DNA of 64,000 nt from Symsagittifera roscoffensis. Taxonomy: Eukaryota; Xenacoelomorpha; Acoela; Convolutidae. The notes under the pieces were generated by a model. It did not search any database. It saw only the letters and a program-made list of their open reading frames with translations, and was not told the origin of the DNA. Each line of letters begins with the position of its first letter. Position 1 is the stretch's first letter. The DNA lies in the NCBI RefSeq assembly GCF_963678635.1, contig NC_087066.1, positions 36,953,152 to 37,017,151 of the forward strand. The letters run 5' to 3'. The position numbers and the translations under genes were made by a program. Positions 43,501 through 57,196 of the stretch are shown here, one piece after another.

Positions 43501-46439
43501 ATCTTCAAAGTATTTATATTTTGAAAACTTTTAAATACATCATCCATAATTGGACTCAGCATCTGTCCAAAAGTTATCTTGGTTGCACGCTTTTTATCCG
43601 TAAATTTGACTATTTTTTGTTCTAGAGGGATGCTACTCAGTGAACAACAAAATTTCAAAAGATTATTATTTGCAAAGTCTTTTGAAACTTCATGATGAAT
43701 TCCATGATTTGAAACTACCTTAGATTTATGTCGAACACTAACCCACTTTTTCCAAAAAACTTCGACAAATTCTTGTGCCTATAACTATCTTAATCAATCA
43801 AGAAATTTTCTGATAAATTTTTTATTCTCGCTAAATTACCCTAAACTCTGCTTTTGATGAAGCTTTTATCCTAATTATCATCGCATTTTTTTAAATGATA
43901 TCATTTTGGAGAGAAATTTTAGATCACATCTCAAAAAGTGTAATTGTTCATTAATGAAAACTCTTCGAACTGGTAAAAATGAACGCTTTTCGAAAAATCT
44001 GAAGTTGTTCTACTTATTATTCTGTACTCGATTTTCTGCTTAAATCTCTGAACTGATTCTGCAGCCGAAACTAATGGTAATTTTTTCATAACCTTTTCAA
44101 TAATTTCTTGTCCTTAAAGCAAAACTTTGACAATATCTCTCATAAGAACACTTTTTGCGATAAAATTTCAACAACAAAAATTTAGGGGATAAACTGTACC
44201 AATAACCGTATAATTTTGTCTCCAAGTTAGATTTCCTTCATAACATCTCCTTAGAGTCTCTGAATTTTACAATAATATTATCTAATCAACAAAAGATAGA
44301 AATAAAGCTTTCAATGAAATTTGTTTAATTGCCTCTGCTTCAGTGTTCTCAATTTGTTTTTATGTTAAGCTACAACTTATAGCTTAAACTCAAGCTGATT
44401 TTTGTCAAATTTCCTGCATAAGAAAAAACAACCACTTTTATTTTCTCCAATTAAACTTCAAGTTTAAGTTTTTTTTTTGGTTTCTGATTGATCTACCAGT
44501 TTCAATTTGCAATCATTTGAATAACATTTTTTTTTCCAAAAATTGTGTTTTAGATGGAAAACTCTATCACCTCAAGCAATTTTTACTAATTCAAAGCAAA
44601 ATAAGAATCAAAAACCTTTGGTTGCAAAAAAAATCTGCAGGATCTTTATCAGTAAAAATCACTTCGTTCTTTTACGCATACTAAACAATACTCGATTTTT
44701 TACAAACCGAAAGAAACAAAAAAAATTGATGATTGGAAAGTTCGAACATTTTCATTCTTCGAACTTTGACGAAACAAACATAGCACGCTAAAGCTAGCAC
44801 TAAAGTTAGAGCTAGAGCTCTTTTCAATTTTCAAATACTTTTTATGAGCTTTTTTTCATTAAATCATGTCATTTAAAAGATGGATCAGATACAGAAAACT
44901 GGACCGATAGATAATTTTTTTAGATTAATTTTTTGATTTTTTGCGACTTTTCCTTTATTGCTGATTAATATAGAAGTTCGATTTCAGTTGAGAAAGTACA
45001 TGATTTGAATTAATGAAGCTAAGAGGTCAAATTGCGAACATGAAGTTCGAGCAAAAAAAAAATGATAATGATTTTCCTGAAAAAAAACTAACACACACTG
45101 TATAAAAGTCTTCACTACTTCGTCGACTCTTAATCATTTTTCAGCTTTTGGATTTAAAAAGTAATAAAGTATCCCGTTGAAGCCGAGATCATAGAGTAGT
45201 TCCGGTTAAAACTTTTTTCGTAGAATTGTCTCATTTGGAGAAAACTGGATCAAAAGGACATTCTTGACATAAGGGACATAACAACTATCAAATTTTGAAC
45301 GCTACAAAATCTCAAATAGTGTCCTCTGGGTCAAATGATCATGTTGGCTTGAAAAATATCTGATTAGACAAGTTGGGAACATGAAAAACTCAAATTTGTT
45401 TTGAAGTTTATGCCAATCGCAAGCGTGAATGAATTCGGAGTTCATCTTATTCCTCCTCATTCAACCAGTTCAGTTTTGACAAAAATTGATTTGCATGCGG
45501 TCCAATGTTGATTCAAGTTGTTCCAATATCCAATGAGTTTGGAGAAATGTGGCCTTGTTTAGCTTTTTTACAAACGAAATTTTTAATTTTCAGCTATTTG
45601 ACTTTCAAGCTGGTTTGAGTTATCATAGATATAAGACTGTCTAAATTTTACCTCGGAGTATTCTTTGATCTAGAAAAACGTTCAGGAGTTTTCAATTCTA
45701 TTTTCACTACAGCGAACAACAGTAAAAGCTATATAAATTTATCAAACCAACTGCTAGTATCTCCAGTTTATCAGAGAATGAACACAGCAGAAAAACATTC
45801 GGGGTAGTTGTTACCTTAAGACTGCAAAATGACGCGTAATTTCGTATCTGGAAGCATCGCAATTTTAACCAACCAGTTATCTGCATTTTGCGGCATTGTC
45901 AAATAAATTTTACTTTGAGATCTCGGTTTTTTATTGGAGTTTTCTAAAGCCAATCATTTTCATTCGATTTACAGCATGGTTATGTAATTGAGATCTCGTT
46001 TTTGGCAATGACAGGAACTAAAAATAAATTTGGGAACTAAAAATAATATCAAATTCAAACATGAACTTTTTTCGCGAGCCGAACAAAGTTTTATCCGCGC
46101 GCCGAGCACTTAATTTTGGGTTAAAGTATGTGTTTTCTATGACTCACCTGATTACTGTTCTAACTTCTTATACGCCTAACAAACGGTAGCAACGGTTGAT
46201 TGAAGCAACTTCAAGTTGTTTTCAACAATTAGGAAGGGTTAGGGACGTTATAAAAAAAGCAAGCAGGACGAAAATTAGGCTCGCTAATAGACCGCTCCCA
46301 GTTAAGAGAAATTGTAAAAAAAAAAAGCAGCTTAGCTTGAATCCGTAGGGATCCAAATTCAAAACAAATCTTTCTATTTAAAATTTTTGCGTTAAATATG
46401 TCTAGGACTAAGCCCGAAAGGGTCTCGAATTTTCGGACG

Positions 46440-46682
46440 TAACTGGAGTGGTCCCATTTTTCACCAATGCGGATTCCTACCGTTTTCACCAATCTGAAGG
46501 GTCCCATTTTTGTCAATCTGGAAGGGTCCTAGATTGGCGGCAAACCGAAGGGGTCTTGTTTTTGCTAATACGGAAGTGTCCTATTATCGCCAATCCGGTA
46601 GGGTTCTATTTTTGCCAACTCAGAAGGGTCTAATTTTTGCCAACTTGGAAGGATCCCATTTTTGCCAATCGGAAGAGCCCCA
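46440..46682 (+). repeat. Minisatellite, ~27-bp unit, about 9 copies
   Basis: Loose consensus CGGAAGGGTCC(C/T)ATTTTTGCCAA; units vary. At the end of copy 1 of the 4.74-kb duplication. Confidence 0.8.
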
Positions 46683-46705
46683 ATTAAAGTAAACTAAAGA
46701 ATAAG

Positions 46706-49700
46706 GTAAACGAATTCAACAGAAAAAAAAAGGTTATTTTTAGTCATTTTGGCTTAAAATTTTTCCTGCAATTTTTTTTTAAATGGAATCGGAACATGTA
46801 GTTTGAATTTGAATGGCTAATTAGCCAATCAATCAGATTCGAATACATTAGTTTCTCCTGAAGATGTAGAAACACTGACTTTGGGCCGTTTTGTGCATCA
46901 GACCCGAATCTCCTAATACGGCGGTCATAACAAGTTAGTGTTTCTTGTTTTTTCTTTAGTATTTTGAGTGCTCAATACAATAAGTAGAGTGCGGAAGTGC
47001 CAAATTACCGAAAAGAAAAACATGAGTCTCAATTTTTGTTTGCCTTCAATTGAGAGTTCTTTTTACATAAAACTTTTATGGCATAATGTCCGCTGTGGCG
47101 TGGGCAAGGTTTTTATGAGCGGGGGGAGGGGGTTGGGAAGTTACTGAATTTCATAATATAAAAATTTAGCAAAGCTTCTGCTATCACCTCACGCAAAATT
47201 TTGGCTGGTTTTTTCTCAAAACAAGCAAATAATGGCAACAAAGGTGCTTCGAAAAAAAACGTGTTGTCTGCGGGCAGAATTGGCTGTCGTAAAATAAAGC
47301 TAAAGGTTCCGCGGCATACGAAGTGAGAAGCAACCAGGGCTCAGGCTAAGTTTTCATGGGAGATGAAGTAACTCACAGAGGGTAGTTAAAGAATCGATTT
47401 TATTACAAAATTAATCGATAATATTACAAAATTATCTTCTAGTTTTTTGCTGAAACATATTGCACTCGACTTTCAGTTCTTACATTTAATAGCTCTGACC
47501 TAAAATTTAACTTTTTTAAAATTTCGAAATTTTTTTTTGCTCCTCTTCTTGTTTTCGAATCCCTGTTTTTGGCTCTCAAAACTGCTTCTCAAACAATGAA
47601 ATTGAAGCCACTCAACTTACTAAGCAGAGCTTAAAAATAATAGCTTTCCGATCCTGCCACAAAATGGACGAAAACTGTCAGCTGTCCCTGCATCACGAAG
47701 TTTTGAGGCCCCCAAAAATTCAATGAAAATATTAGTTGTAGAAATTGGAGGTGACAAGGGAAATAGGTGCATGGGCCACCCCATGTCTTATCATACTTTG
47801 TAGAATTCCGTTCGTACATGCTATGTATAAGCATTTGGCTGGTATTGACGCTACAATGTTTTAAGATAGGGAATAGAATTGGCAAGAATGAGTGTTTGGA
47901 CAATGATAAGGGAATTGTAATAAAAATTGCATTTCTGTGGTTTTTGCGTAGGAATTTTATATTTTAGTGAAAATGTTGACGCGCATTATCTAATTGGTCA
48001 ATATCAATAGTTTTCTACGTGTGAATGTAGAATGAATGCTTTATGGTATATTTTTTAATCATAGTAACACAATGGTAAGAGTTTCTGAGCAACAAAACTG
48101 TAAAAACGCCAAAACACGATAAAATTCGATCTTTTTGGGCTAATACTTATTTTAAATGGAGTTAAGACATCTAAAGCAATGCTATTTTAAGCTAAAACTA
48201 TGCTGAAACCTAGTTGAAACGTTGCTGAAAGTTCCAAATCCTCAGAAAAATCTTCAAAGTGTTCATATTTTGAAAACTTTTAAATACATCACCCATATTT
48301 GGACTCAGCATCTGTCCAAAAGTTATCTTGGTTGCACGCTTTTTTATACGTAAACTTGACTATTTTTTGTTCTAGAGGGATGCTACTCAGTGAACAACAA
48401 AATTTCAAAAGATTATTATTTGCAAAGTCTTTTGAAACTTCATGATAAATTCCATGATTTGAAACTACCTTAGATTTAAGTCGAACACTAACCCACTTTT
48501 TCCAATGAACTTCGACAAATTCTTGTGCCTATATCTAGCTTAATCAATCAAGAAATTTTCTGATAAATTTTTTATTCTCGCTAAATTACCCTAAACTCTG
48601 CTTTTGATGAAGCTTTTATCCTAATTATCATCGCATTTTTTTAAATGATATCATTTTGGAGAGAAATTTTAGATCACATCTCAAAAAGTGTAATTGTTCA
48701 TTAATAAAAACTCTTCGAACTGGTAAAAATGAAATTTTTTCGAAAAATCTTAAGTTGTTCTACTTATCCATCTGTACTCGATTTTCAGCTTAAATCTCTG
48801 AACTGATTCTGCAGCCGAAACTAATGGTAATTTTTTCATAACCTTTTCAATAATTTCTTGTCCTTAAAGCAAAACTCTGACAATATCTCTCAAAAGAACA
48901 CTTTTTGCAATGAAACTTCAAAAAAAATTTGGGGGATAAACTGTACCAATAACCGTATAATTTTGTCTCCAACTCCTTAGAGTCTCTGAATTTAACAATA
49001 ATGTTATTTAATCAACAAAAACTAGAAATAAAGCTTTCAAGGAAATTTGTTTAATTGCCTTTGCTTCAGTGTTCTCCATTGGGTTTTATGTGAAGCTATA
49101 ACTTATAACTTAAACTCAAGCTGATTTTTGTCAAATCTCCTGCATAAGAAAAAACAACCACTTTTATTTTCTCCAATTAACTTCAAGTTCAAGTTTTTTT
49201 TTGGTTTCTGATTGATCTACCAGTTTCAATTTGCAATCATTTGAATAAAAAATTTTTTTCAAAAATTGTGTTTTAGATGGAAAACTCTATCACCTCAAGC
49301 AATGTTTTCTAATTCAAACAAAATAAGAATCAAAAACCTTTGATTGCAAACAACTTGCAAAATTAAATCCAAAACCCTTTTTGTTGCAAAAAAATCTGCT
49401 TGATCTTTATCATAAAAATCACTTCGTTCTTTTACGCATACTAAACAACACTCAATTTTTTACAAACCGAAAGAAACAAAAAAAATTGATGATTGGAAAG
49501 TTCGAACATTTTCATTCTTTGAACTTTGACGAAACAAACATAGCACGCTAAAGCTAGAATTTAAGTTAGAGCTAGAGCTCTTTTCAATTTTCAAATACTT
49601 TTTATGAGCTTTTTATTCATTGATTCATGTCATTTAAAAGATGGATCAGTTACAGAAAACTGGACCAATAGATTATTTTTTAGATTAATTTTTTTTTTGC

Positions 49701-51450
49701 AACTTTTCCTTTATTGCTGATTAATATAGAAGTTCGATTTCAGTTGAGAAAGTACATGATTTGAATTAATGAAGCTAAGAGGTCAAATTGCGAACATGAA
49801 GTTCGAGCAAAAAAAAAATGATAATGATTTTCCTGAAAAAAAAACTAACACACACTGTATAAAAGTCTTCACTACTTCATCGACTCTTAATCATTTTTCA
49901 GCTTTTGGATTTAAAAAGTAATAAAATATCCCGTTGAAGCGGAGGTCTTTGAGTGTCAAAGAGTAGTTTCAGTTAAAACTTTTTTCGTAGAACTGTCTCA
50001 TTTGAAGAAAACTGGATCAAAAAGACATTCTTGACATAAGGGACATAACCACTATCAATTTTTGAACGCTACAAAATCTCAAATAGTGTCCTCTGTGTCA
50101 AATTATAATGTTGGCATGAAAAATATATGATTAGACAAGTTGGGAACATCAAAAACTCAAATTTGTTTTGAAGCTTTTGCCAATCGCAAGCGTGAATGAA
50201 TTCGGAATTTATCTTATTCTTCCTCATTCAACCAGTTCAGTTTTGACAAAAATTGATTTGCATGCGGTCCAATGTTGATTCAAGTTATTCCAATATCCAA
50301 TGAGTTTGGAGAAATGTGGCCTTGTTTTTGCTTTTTTACAAACGAAATTTTTAATTTTCAGCTATTTGACTTTCAAGCTGGTTTGAGTTATCATAGATAT
50401 AAGACTGTCTAAATTTTACCTCGGAGTATTCTTTGATCTAGAAAAACGTTCAGGAGTTTTCAATTCTATTTTCACTACAGCGAACAACAGTAAAAGCTAT
50501 ATAAATTTATCAAACCAACTGCTAGTATCTCCAGTTTATCAGAGAATGAACACAGCAGAAAAACATTCGGGATAGTTGTTACCTTAAGACTGCAAAATGA
50601 CGCGTAATTTCGTATCTGGAAGCATCGCAATTTTAACCAACCAGTTATCTGCATTTTGCGGCCTTGTCAAATAAATTTTACTTTGAGATCTCGGTTTTTT
50701 ATTGGAGTTTTCTAAAGCCAATCATTTTCATTCGATTTACAGCATGGTTATGTAATTGAGATCTCGTTTTTGGCAATGACAGGAACTAAAAATAAATTTG
50801 GGAACTAAAAATAATATCAAATTCAAACATGAACTTTTTTCGCGCGCCGAACAAAGTTTTATCCGCGCGCCGAGCACTTAATTTTGGGTTAAAGTATGTG
50901 TTTTCTATGACTCACCTGATTACTGTTCTAACTTCTTATACGCCTAACAAACGGTAGCAACGGCTGATTGAAGCAACTTCAAGTTGTTTTCAACAATTAG
51001 GAAGGGTTAGGGACGTTATAAAAAAAGCAAGCAGGACGAAATTTAGGCTCGCTAATAGACCGCTCCCAGTTAAGAGAAATTGTAAAAAAAAGCAGCTTAG
51101 CTTGAATCCGTAGGGATCCAAATTCAAAACAAATCTTTCTATTTAAAATTTTTGCGTTAAATATGTCTAGGACTAAACCCGAAAGGGTCTCAAATTTTCG
51201 AACGTAACTGGAGTGGTCACATTTTTCACCAATGCGGATCCCTACCGTTTTCACCAATCTGAGGGGTCCCATTTTTGTCAACCTGGAAGGGTCCTAGATT
51301 GGCGGCAAACCGAAGGGGTCTTGTTTTTGCCAATACGGAAGTGTCCTATTATCGCCAATCTGGTAGGAATCTATTTTTGCCAACTCAGAAGGGTCTCATT
51401 TTTGCCAACTTGGAAGGTTCCCATTTTTGCCAATCAGAAGAGCCCCAATT
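46706..51450 (+). repeat. 4.74-kb tandem duplication, copy 2
   Basis: Second copy; older than the 3.04-kb duplication judging by divergence. Continues into an enlarged minisatellite. Confidence 0.85.
47870..48250. repeat. Dispersed repeat C, copy 3
   Basis: Carried in copy 2 of the 4.74-kb duplication. Confidence 0.5.
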
Positions 51451-51720
51451 TTGCCAACTCGGAAGGGTCCCTTTTTGCCAACTAGGAAGCGTCCCATTTT
51501 GGTAACTAGGAAGTGTCCAGTTTTGCCAACTCGGAAGTATCTATTTTTTGCCATTTCAGAAGGTTCCTGTTTTTCACCAATCCGGAAAAGTACCATTTTG
51601 ACCGACCCGGAAGGGTTCCAATCCCCAAGGGTCTCATTTTCACCAGTCCGGAAAGTTCATGTTTTTGCCAATCCGGAAGGGTCCTTAAACGCCAATCCGG
51701 AAAAATCTAAATTTTACGAA
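51183..51720 (+). repeat. Minisatellite, ~27-bp unit, about 19 copies
   Basis: Same unit as at 46440 but about twice as many copies, so the array has expanded or the other has contracted. Open frames across it (ILPTRKGPFLPTRK-like) are repeat by-products. Confidence 0.8.
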
Positions 51721-51830
51721 CGTAACCTAATACGCCACGTAACTTGAAAACAAGACATTTAGTAAAAACCGGCTAGATAGATTAGGATATTAGGACAAAA
51801 AGCCGGACCGAGGAAGACAAAAACCAGTCA

Positions 51831-52760
51831 ATGCAAACACGCAGATCCGCGACTCTTAAGTCAAATTGATAACAGAAACACGATATTGAACAATTCGACA
51901 CGTGACGAAGAAATGACCGTCAACACAGAGAGTGGCTCCTCCTATCAGTTTGCTACTGTCAGTACGATCAACGCGGCTTCGACTGGAATTTAAAATTCTT
52001 GTGAATTTCTAACAACAGTCACTTCTGGTAACCAGACTGGCGCGACTAAGATCACAGCCATCAGGTCGGGTTGGCATTGAGAGAGTTGGACGTGGACAAC
52101 GAAGCACCCTTAAGACAGAGGGAAACGGCGCGAGTTTTGACTAGCACCAAACTGCCGGCCACAAATAAGGTGATTGCACCCCTAGTGGGGCCATAGGTCA
52201 ACGAAGGCATATTACAAGAAGAGGCCCCGACTATAATCATGGATAGGATGGCTTTGCAAGAAGAACGGGTGTCCAATAGAATCAGTGAGATAGAGAGAAC
52301 ATTTCACATCGAGCGAAAAGTCTTGCGAGAGGAGATAATTCGCAACAAAAAGGAAGCCAGCCAACGTGAGAAGCACTTGAAGAGAGAAAGGATGATTATT
52401 TTGCCAGAAATGTATCACGAATGACACGAGAAGCCAAACAGAGGGAGCAACGGTTTATAGACGACATAGAGAAACTTCGGAGTCAACAAGCACAGACTCT
52501 TGGGACTCTGGATAACAGGATGATGGAAAGACGCACTCAGGCCCTAATGGTCAGACTAGAATTTTCTTTGAAACTAGAAGCGGATCAAAATAAAAGAAAA
52601 CACTCGAGATACACAAGTAAAGAGCCCATAGTGAATTTCAATGGACCCTCAAGTAAGGGAAGAACATGTGAATCCACTAGAAGAGGGGGTAACCCATCAA
52701 ATAACGCCACTGCCAGTGACACGCCGAGCAATTCATTAAACGGTTAAAAATAAGAATCAA
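51831..52760 (+). pseudogene. Gypsy gag N-terminus: basic start and coiled coil, frameshifted
   Basis: Starts MQTRRSATLKSN at 51831. After stops, a frame at 52239-52424 (RVSNRISEIERTFHIERKVL) continues after a shift at about 52421 as FIDDIEKLRSQQAQTLGTL. Heptad-rich throughout, a long coiled coil as expected for gag multimerisation. Ends in a Ser/Asn/Thr-rich linker. Confidence 0.55.
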
Positions 52761-52795
52761 CTGGCAGCATGCAAGCCTCGAATAATCGACCCACG

Positions 52796-54512
52796 CGGTG
52801 ATGCGCTTTGAGAAAAGAAAGCAACGCGAAGAAGAGGTCAATGACAAAATTTTGGATGACGTGGAAATGCTGAGAAGGCGTGGCCATCCGGACGAATCAA
52901 ACAGTAGAGTGAATCTACCAGTGGCTTCAAATCCAAAGAATTTTTGCCGTTGAAACCGCCAATGAAATCAAACTACTTAAGAACAATTGAGCAATTTTAA
53001 TGATGTATCTGCAAACTAAGGTAACAACTGGTGCAGTACTATGGACAATATATAGCAAATGTCAGCTCCACGTCCCATCATATATCGAAATCTCCAACTT
53101 ACAAACAAGTCATAAAAGCAATCATTTTCGCCTCTAAGAAGCAGATGCATAGGAAATCGATCATGAGGTGTTTAAACGAGGATTAACCTCAGAATTCGGC
53201 CCAGGTGCTTCGTTTGTATCCGGAGGGTTATTTCAAATCTCATTGTCTACAACTTTGGGATGCTGTGGCAGATATGAAACGTCCAAGGCATGAAGATACT
53301 TTGTAAATGTTAAAGCTAGCAAGGCACGTAGGATGATTGAAGTGTGAGCTCGGAGGAACGAGAAGCCGCAAGAATATGCCACAAAGAAGATGCACGCCGT
53401 AGTAGAGACTATAAGGCAGCAGCAGGGGGTGCCTTGAACAAACTTCAACATAAATTAGCGACCAAGGTAGCCAAACAGAAGGTCAAACTTGAATCGGAAA
53501 ATGAGCTGACGCAGGACCAACTCACTGTCTTCGAAGCAACAATATCGGAAGAGACAAGGCACCCAGCAGCTGGAGCATGAAGTTGAATGTCATCTCCGGG
53601 CAAACATTTGGGATGGTGCCTCTTGGTAGCAAGATATAGACAAAAATCTCGGTAGCGGGGCATCAAGTAATAAGAAATCTGGGTGAATCATCGGATTTCA
53701 CCATGATGCATCTGGATAATTAAGCGGACTATCTGAGACAAGCGGAACCGCACACTGAATCGAGAGCTGTGAGAGCCCTGTTAATGACAGGTTGCACCCA
53801 AACCATGAAACTTTATGGTCATTGTATGAAAGTTTACGGATCGTATCGAGTATTGCTCAACGTAGATGATATTCGCGTTTACGCTAACACCTATGTAAGG
53901 ACAGACGATGACCAGGTAGGGCAGATAAACCTGGTCAAGAGTTAAAGGTCCGCAGAGTTGATCACGACACCATGATGGCGCAAGATAAGGTTGCCTGCCC
54001 ATCTGCTGAATACTGACGGGAAGAAGACAGCAGTCACAAGACTCCTAGACACAGGAGCAGTGTGATTCCGATCAAATTATGGTAGAGAATGGGTTTGACT
54101 AGGGACGATCTAATACCCACGAGCCTGAGAAGACTGGCAGCCATTGTGGCAGGAAGAAATCCATTAATAGTCCTCCAAAAATCAGGAAGGAGCCTCTGAA
54201 GAGTTTCCTGGATACGTTCCTGACGAGATTATCCAGGACCAATGAGCGCAGTGAGAAGTCTAAAAGACTGTTGAAGAAACCGAGGTGTTATAAAGAAGAG
54301 TCAGATGGTTGTATAGACACCTAGATGGAAATCATGAAGCTGGAATAGGAAGACTTGATTGAGAGACAGGAGGGCAGTGCGCTCACGACGAACTTGGAAA
54401 GGACAGCGCTGATGTGCAAGATGGCGAAAAAAGCAAAATCAAAGGGATACTGCAGAGAAGATTCTCGAGATACTAATGAATCGTTTCGGCTCTGGAGTGC
54501 AAGGGTACCAAG
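52796..54512 (+). repeat. Gag-protease tandem unit 1 (1,717 bp)
   Basis: Begins CGGTGATGCGCTTTGAGAAA. Read with frameshifts it encodes a gag helix region (DDVEMLRRRGHPDESNS), a zinc-knuckle remnant (GYFKSHCLQLWDAVADMKR), a coil (53344-53580, LNKLQHKLATKVAKQKVKL), and the aspartic protease active site LLDTGAV at 54042. The unit then returns to gag sequence of the next repeat. Stops are frequent. Confidence 0.85.
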
Positions 54513-56229
54513 CGGTGAGTCGCTTTGAGAAAATAAAGCAGGGCTAAGAAGAGATCAAAGACAAAAATTTGGATGACGTGGAAATGCTGAGAAGACGTAG
54601 CCAACCGGACGAATCAAACAGTAGAGTGAATCTACCAGTGGCTTCAAATCCAAAGAATTTTTGCCGTTGAAACCGCCAATGAAATCAAACTACTTAAAAA
54701 CAATTGAGCAATTTTAATGATGTATCTGCAAACTAAGGTAACAATTGGTGCAGTACTATGGACGATATATAGCAAATGTCAGCTCCACGTCCCATCATAT
54801 ATCGAAATCTCCAACATACAAACAAGTCATAAAAGCAATCATTTTCGCCTCTAAGAAGCAGATGCATAGGAAATCGATCATGAGGTGTTTAAACGAGGAT
54901 TAACCTCAGAATTCGGCCCAGGTGCTTCGTTTGTATCCGGAGGGTTATTTCAAATCTCATTGTCTACAACTTTGGGATGCTGTGGCAGATATGAAACGTC
55001 CAAGGCATGAAGATACTTTGTAAATGTTAAAGCTAGCAAGGCACGTAGGATGATTGAAGTGTGAGCTCGGAGGAACGAGAAGCCGCAAGAATATGCCACA
55101 AAGAAGATGCACGCCGTAGTAGAGACTATAAGGCAGCAGCAGGGGGTGCCTTGAACAAACTTCAACATAAATTAGCGACCAAGGTAGCCAAACAGAAGGT
55201 CAAACTCCAATCGGAAAATGAGCTGACGCAGGACCAACTCACTGTCTTCGAAGCAACAATATCGGAAGAGACAAGGCACCCAGCAGCTGGAGCATGAAGT
55301 TGAATGTCATCTCCGGGCAAACATTTGGGATGGTGCCTCTTGGTAGCAAAATATAGACAATAATCTCGGTAGCGGGGCATCAAGTAATAAGAAATCTGGG
55401 TGAATCATCGGATTTCACCATGATGCATCTGGATAATTAAGCGGACTATCTGAGACAAGCGGAACCGCACACTGAATCGAGAGCTGTGAGAGCCCTGTTA
55501 ATGACAGGTTGCACCCAAACCATGAAACTTTATGGTCATTGTATGAAAGTTTACGGATCGTATCGAGTATTGCTCAACGTAGATGATATTCGCGTTTACG
55601 CTAACACCTATGTAAGGACAGACGATGACCAGGTAGGGCAGATAAACCTGGTCAAGAGTTAAAGGTCCGCAGAGTTGATCACGACACCATGATGGCGCAA
55701 GATAAGGTTGCCTGCCCATCTGCTGAATACTGACGGGAAGAAGACAGCAGTCACAAGACTCCTAGACACAGGAGCAGTGTGATTCCGATCAAATTATGGT
55801 AGAGAATGGGTTTGACTAGGGACGATCTAATACCCACGAGCCTGAGAAGACTGGCAGCCATTGTGGCAGGAAGAAATCCAATAATAGTCCTCCAAAAATC
55901 AGGAAGGAGCCTCTGAAGAGTTTCCTGGATACGTTCCTGACGAGATTATCCAGGACCAATGAGCGCAGTGAGAAGTCTAAAAGATTGTTGAAGAAACCGA
56001 GGTGTTATAAAGAAGAGTCAGATGGTTGTATAGACACCTAGATGGAAATCATGAAGCTGGAATAGGAAGACTTGATTGAGAGACAGGAGGGCAGTGCGCT
56101 CACGACGAACTTGGAAAGGACAGCGCTGATGTGCAAGATGGCCAAAAAAGCAAAATCAACGGGATACTGCAGAGAAGATTCTCGAGATACTAATGAATCG
56201 TTTCGGCTCTAGAGTGCAAGGGTACCAAG
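54513..56229 (+). repeat. Gag-protease tandem unit 2 (1,717 bp)
   Basis: Offset exactly 1,717 from unit 1. Carries the same premature stops, for example directly after the protease DTGAV and in CIDT-stop-MEIMKLE. Protease motif at 55759. Confidence 0.9.
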
Positions 56230-57196
56230 CGGTGAGTCGCTTTGAGAAAAGAAAGCAAGGCTAAGAAGAGATCAAAGACAAAAATTTGGATGACGTGGAA
56301 ATGCTGAGAAGAAGTAGCCAACCGGACGAATCAAACAGTAGAGTGAATCTACCAGTGGCTTCAAATCCAAAAAAATTTTGCCGTTGAAACCGCCAATGAA
56401 ATCAAACTACTTAAAAACAATTGAGCAATTTTAATGATGTATCTGCAAACTAAGGTAACAACTGGTGCAGTACTATGGACGATATGTAGCAAATTGCAGC
56501 TCCACGTCCCATCATATATTGAAATCTCCGACATACAAACAAGTCATAAAAGCAATCATTTTCGCCTCTAAGAAGCAGATGAATAGGAAATTCGGCCCAG
56601 GTGCTTCGTTTGTATCCGGAGGGTAATTTCAAATCTCATTGTCTACAACTTTGGGATGCTGTGGCAGATATGATAAGGTTGCCCATCTGCTGAATACTGA
56701 CGGGAAGAAGACAGCAGTCACAAGACTCCTAGACACAGGAGCAGTGTGATTCCGATCAAATTATGGTAGAGAATGGGTTTGACTAGGGACGATCTAATAC
56801 CCACGCGCCTGAGAAGACTGGCAGCCATTGTGGCAGGAAGAAATCCAATAATAGTCCTCCAAAAATCAGGAAGGAGCCTCTGAAGAGTTTCCTGGATACG
56901 TTCCTGACGAGATTATCCAGGACCAATGAGCGCAGTGAGAAGTCTAAAAGATTGTTGAAGAAACCGAGGTTTTATAAAGAAGAGTCAGATGGTTGTATAG
57001 ACACCTAGATGGAAATCCTGAAGCTGGAATAGGAAGACTTGATTGAGAGACAGGAGGGCAGTGCGCTCACGACGAACTTGGAAAGGACAGCGCTGATGTG
57101 CAAGATGGCGAAAAAAGCAAAATCAACGGGATACTGCAGAGAAGATTTTCGAGATACTAATGAATCGTTTCGGCTCTAGAGTGCAAGGGTACCAAG
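56230..57196 (+). repeat. Gag-protease tandem unit 3 (967 bp, two deletions)
   Basis: Shorter by 750 bp: one gap of about 38 bp near 56587 and one of about 712 bp at about 56670, which removes the coil and the region before the protease. The LLDTGA motif remains at 56726. Confidence 0.85.

Larger units (their letters stand above)
41969..46690 (+). repeat. 4.74-kb tandem duplication, copy 1
   Basis: Colinear with 46706-51450, offset 4,737 to about 4,762 bp, with scattered substitutions and indels of a few percent. No coding region of any length recognised; AT-rich. Begins GTAAACGGATTCAACAG and ends in the minisatellite. Nature unknown; it could be a large non-autonomous element or a genomic segment. 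Confidence 0.85.

Noticed and set aside
42372-47967. Short frames in the 4.74-kb repeats
   Set aside because: Not conserved in length between the two copies and without motif; substitutions show no sign of coding constraint.
51183-51747. CRISPR-like or protein-coding array in the 51.2-51.7 kb repeats
   Set aside because: Units are short (~27 bp), directly adjacent and variable throughout, with no repeat-spacer alternation. It is a eukaryotic minisatellite.
53233-55719. Repeated minus-strand frames of 71-73 codons in the 52.8-58.6 kb array
   Set aside because: They recur with the 1,717-bp unit and are antisense to gag and protease sequence.
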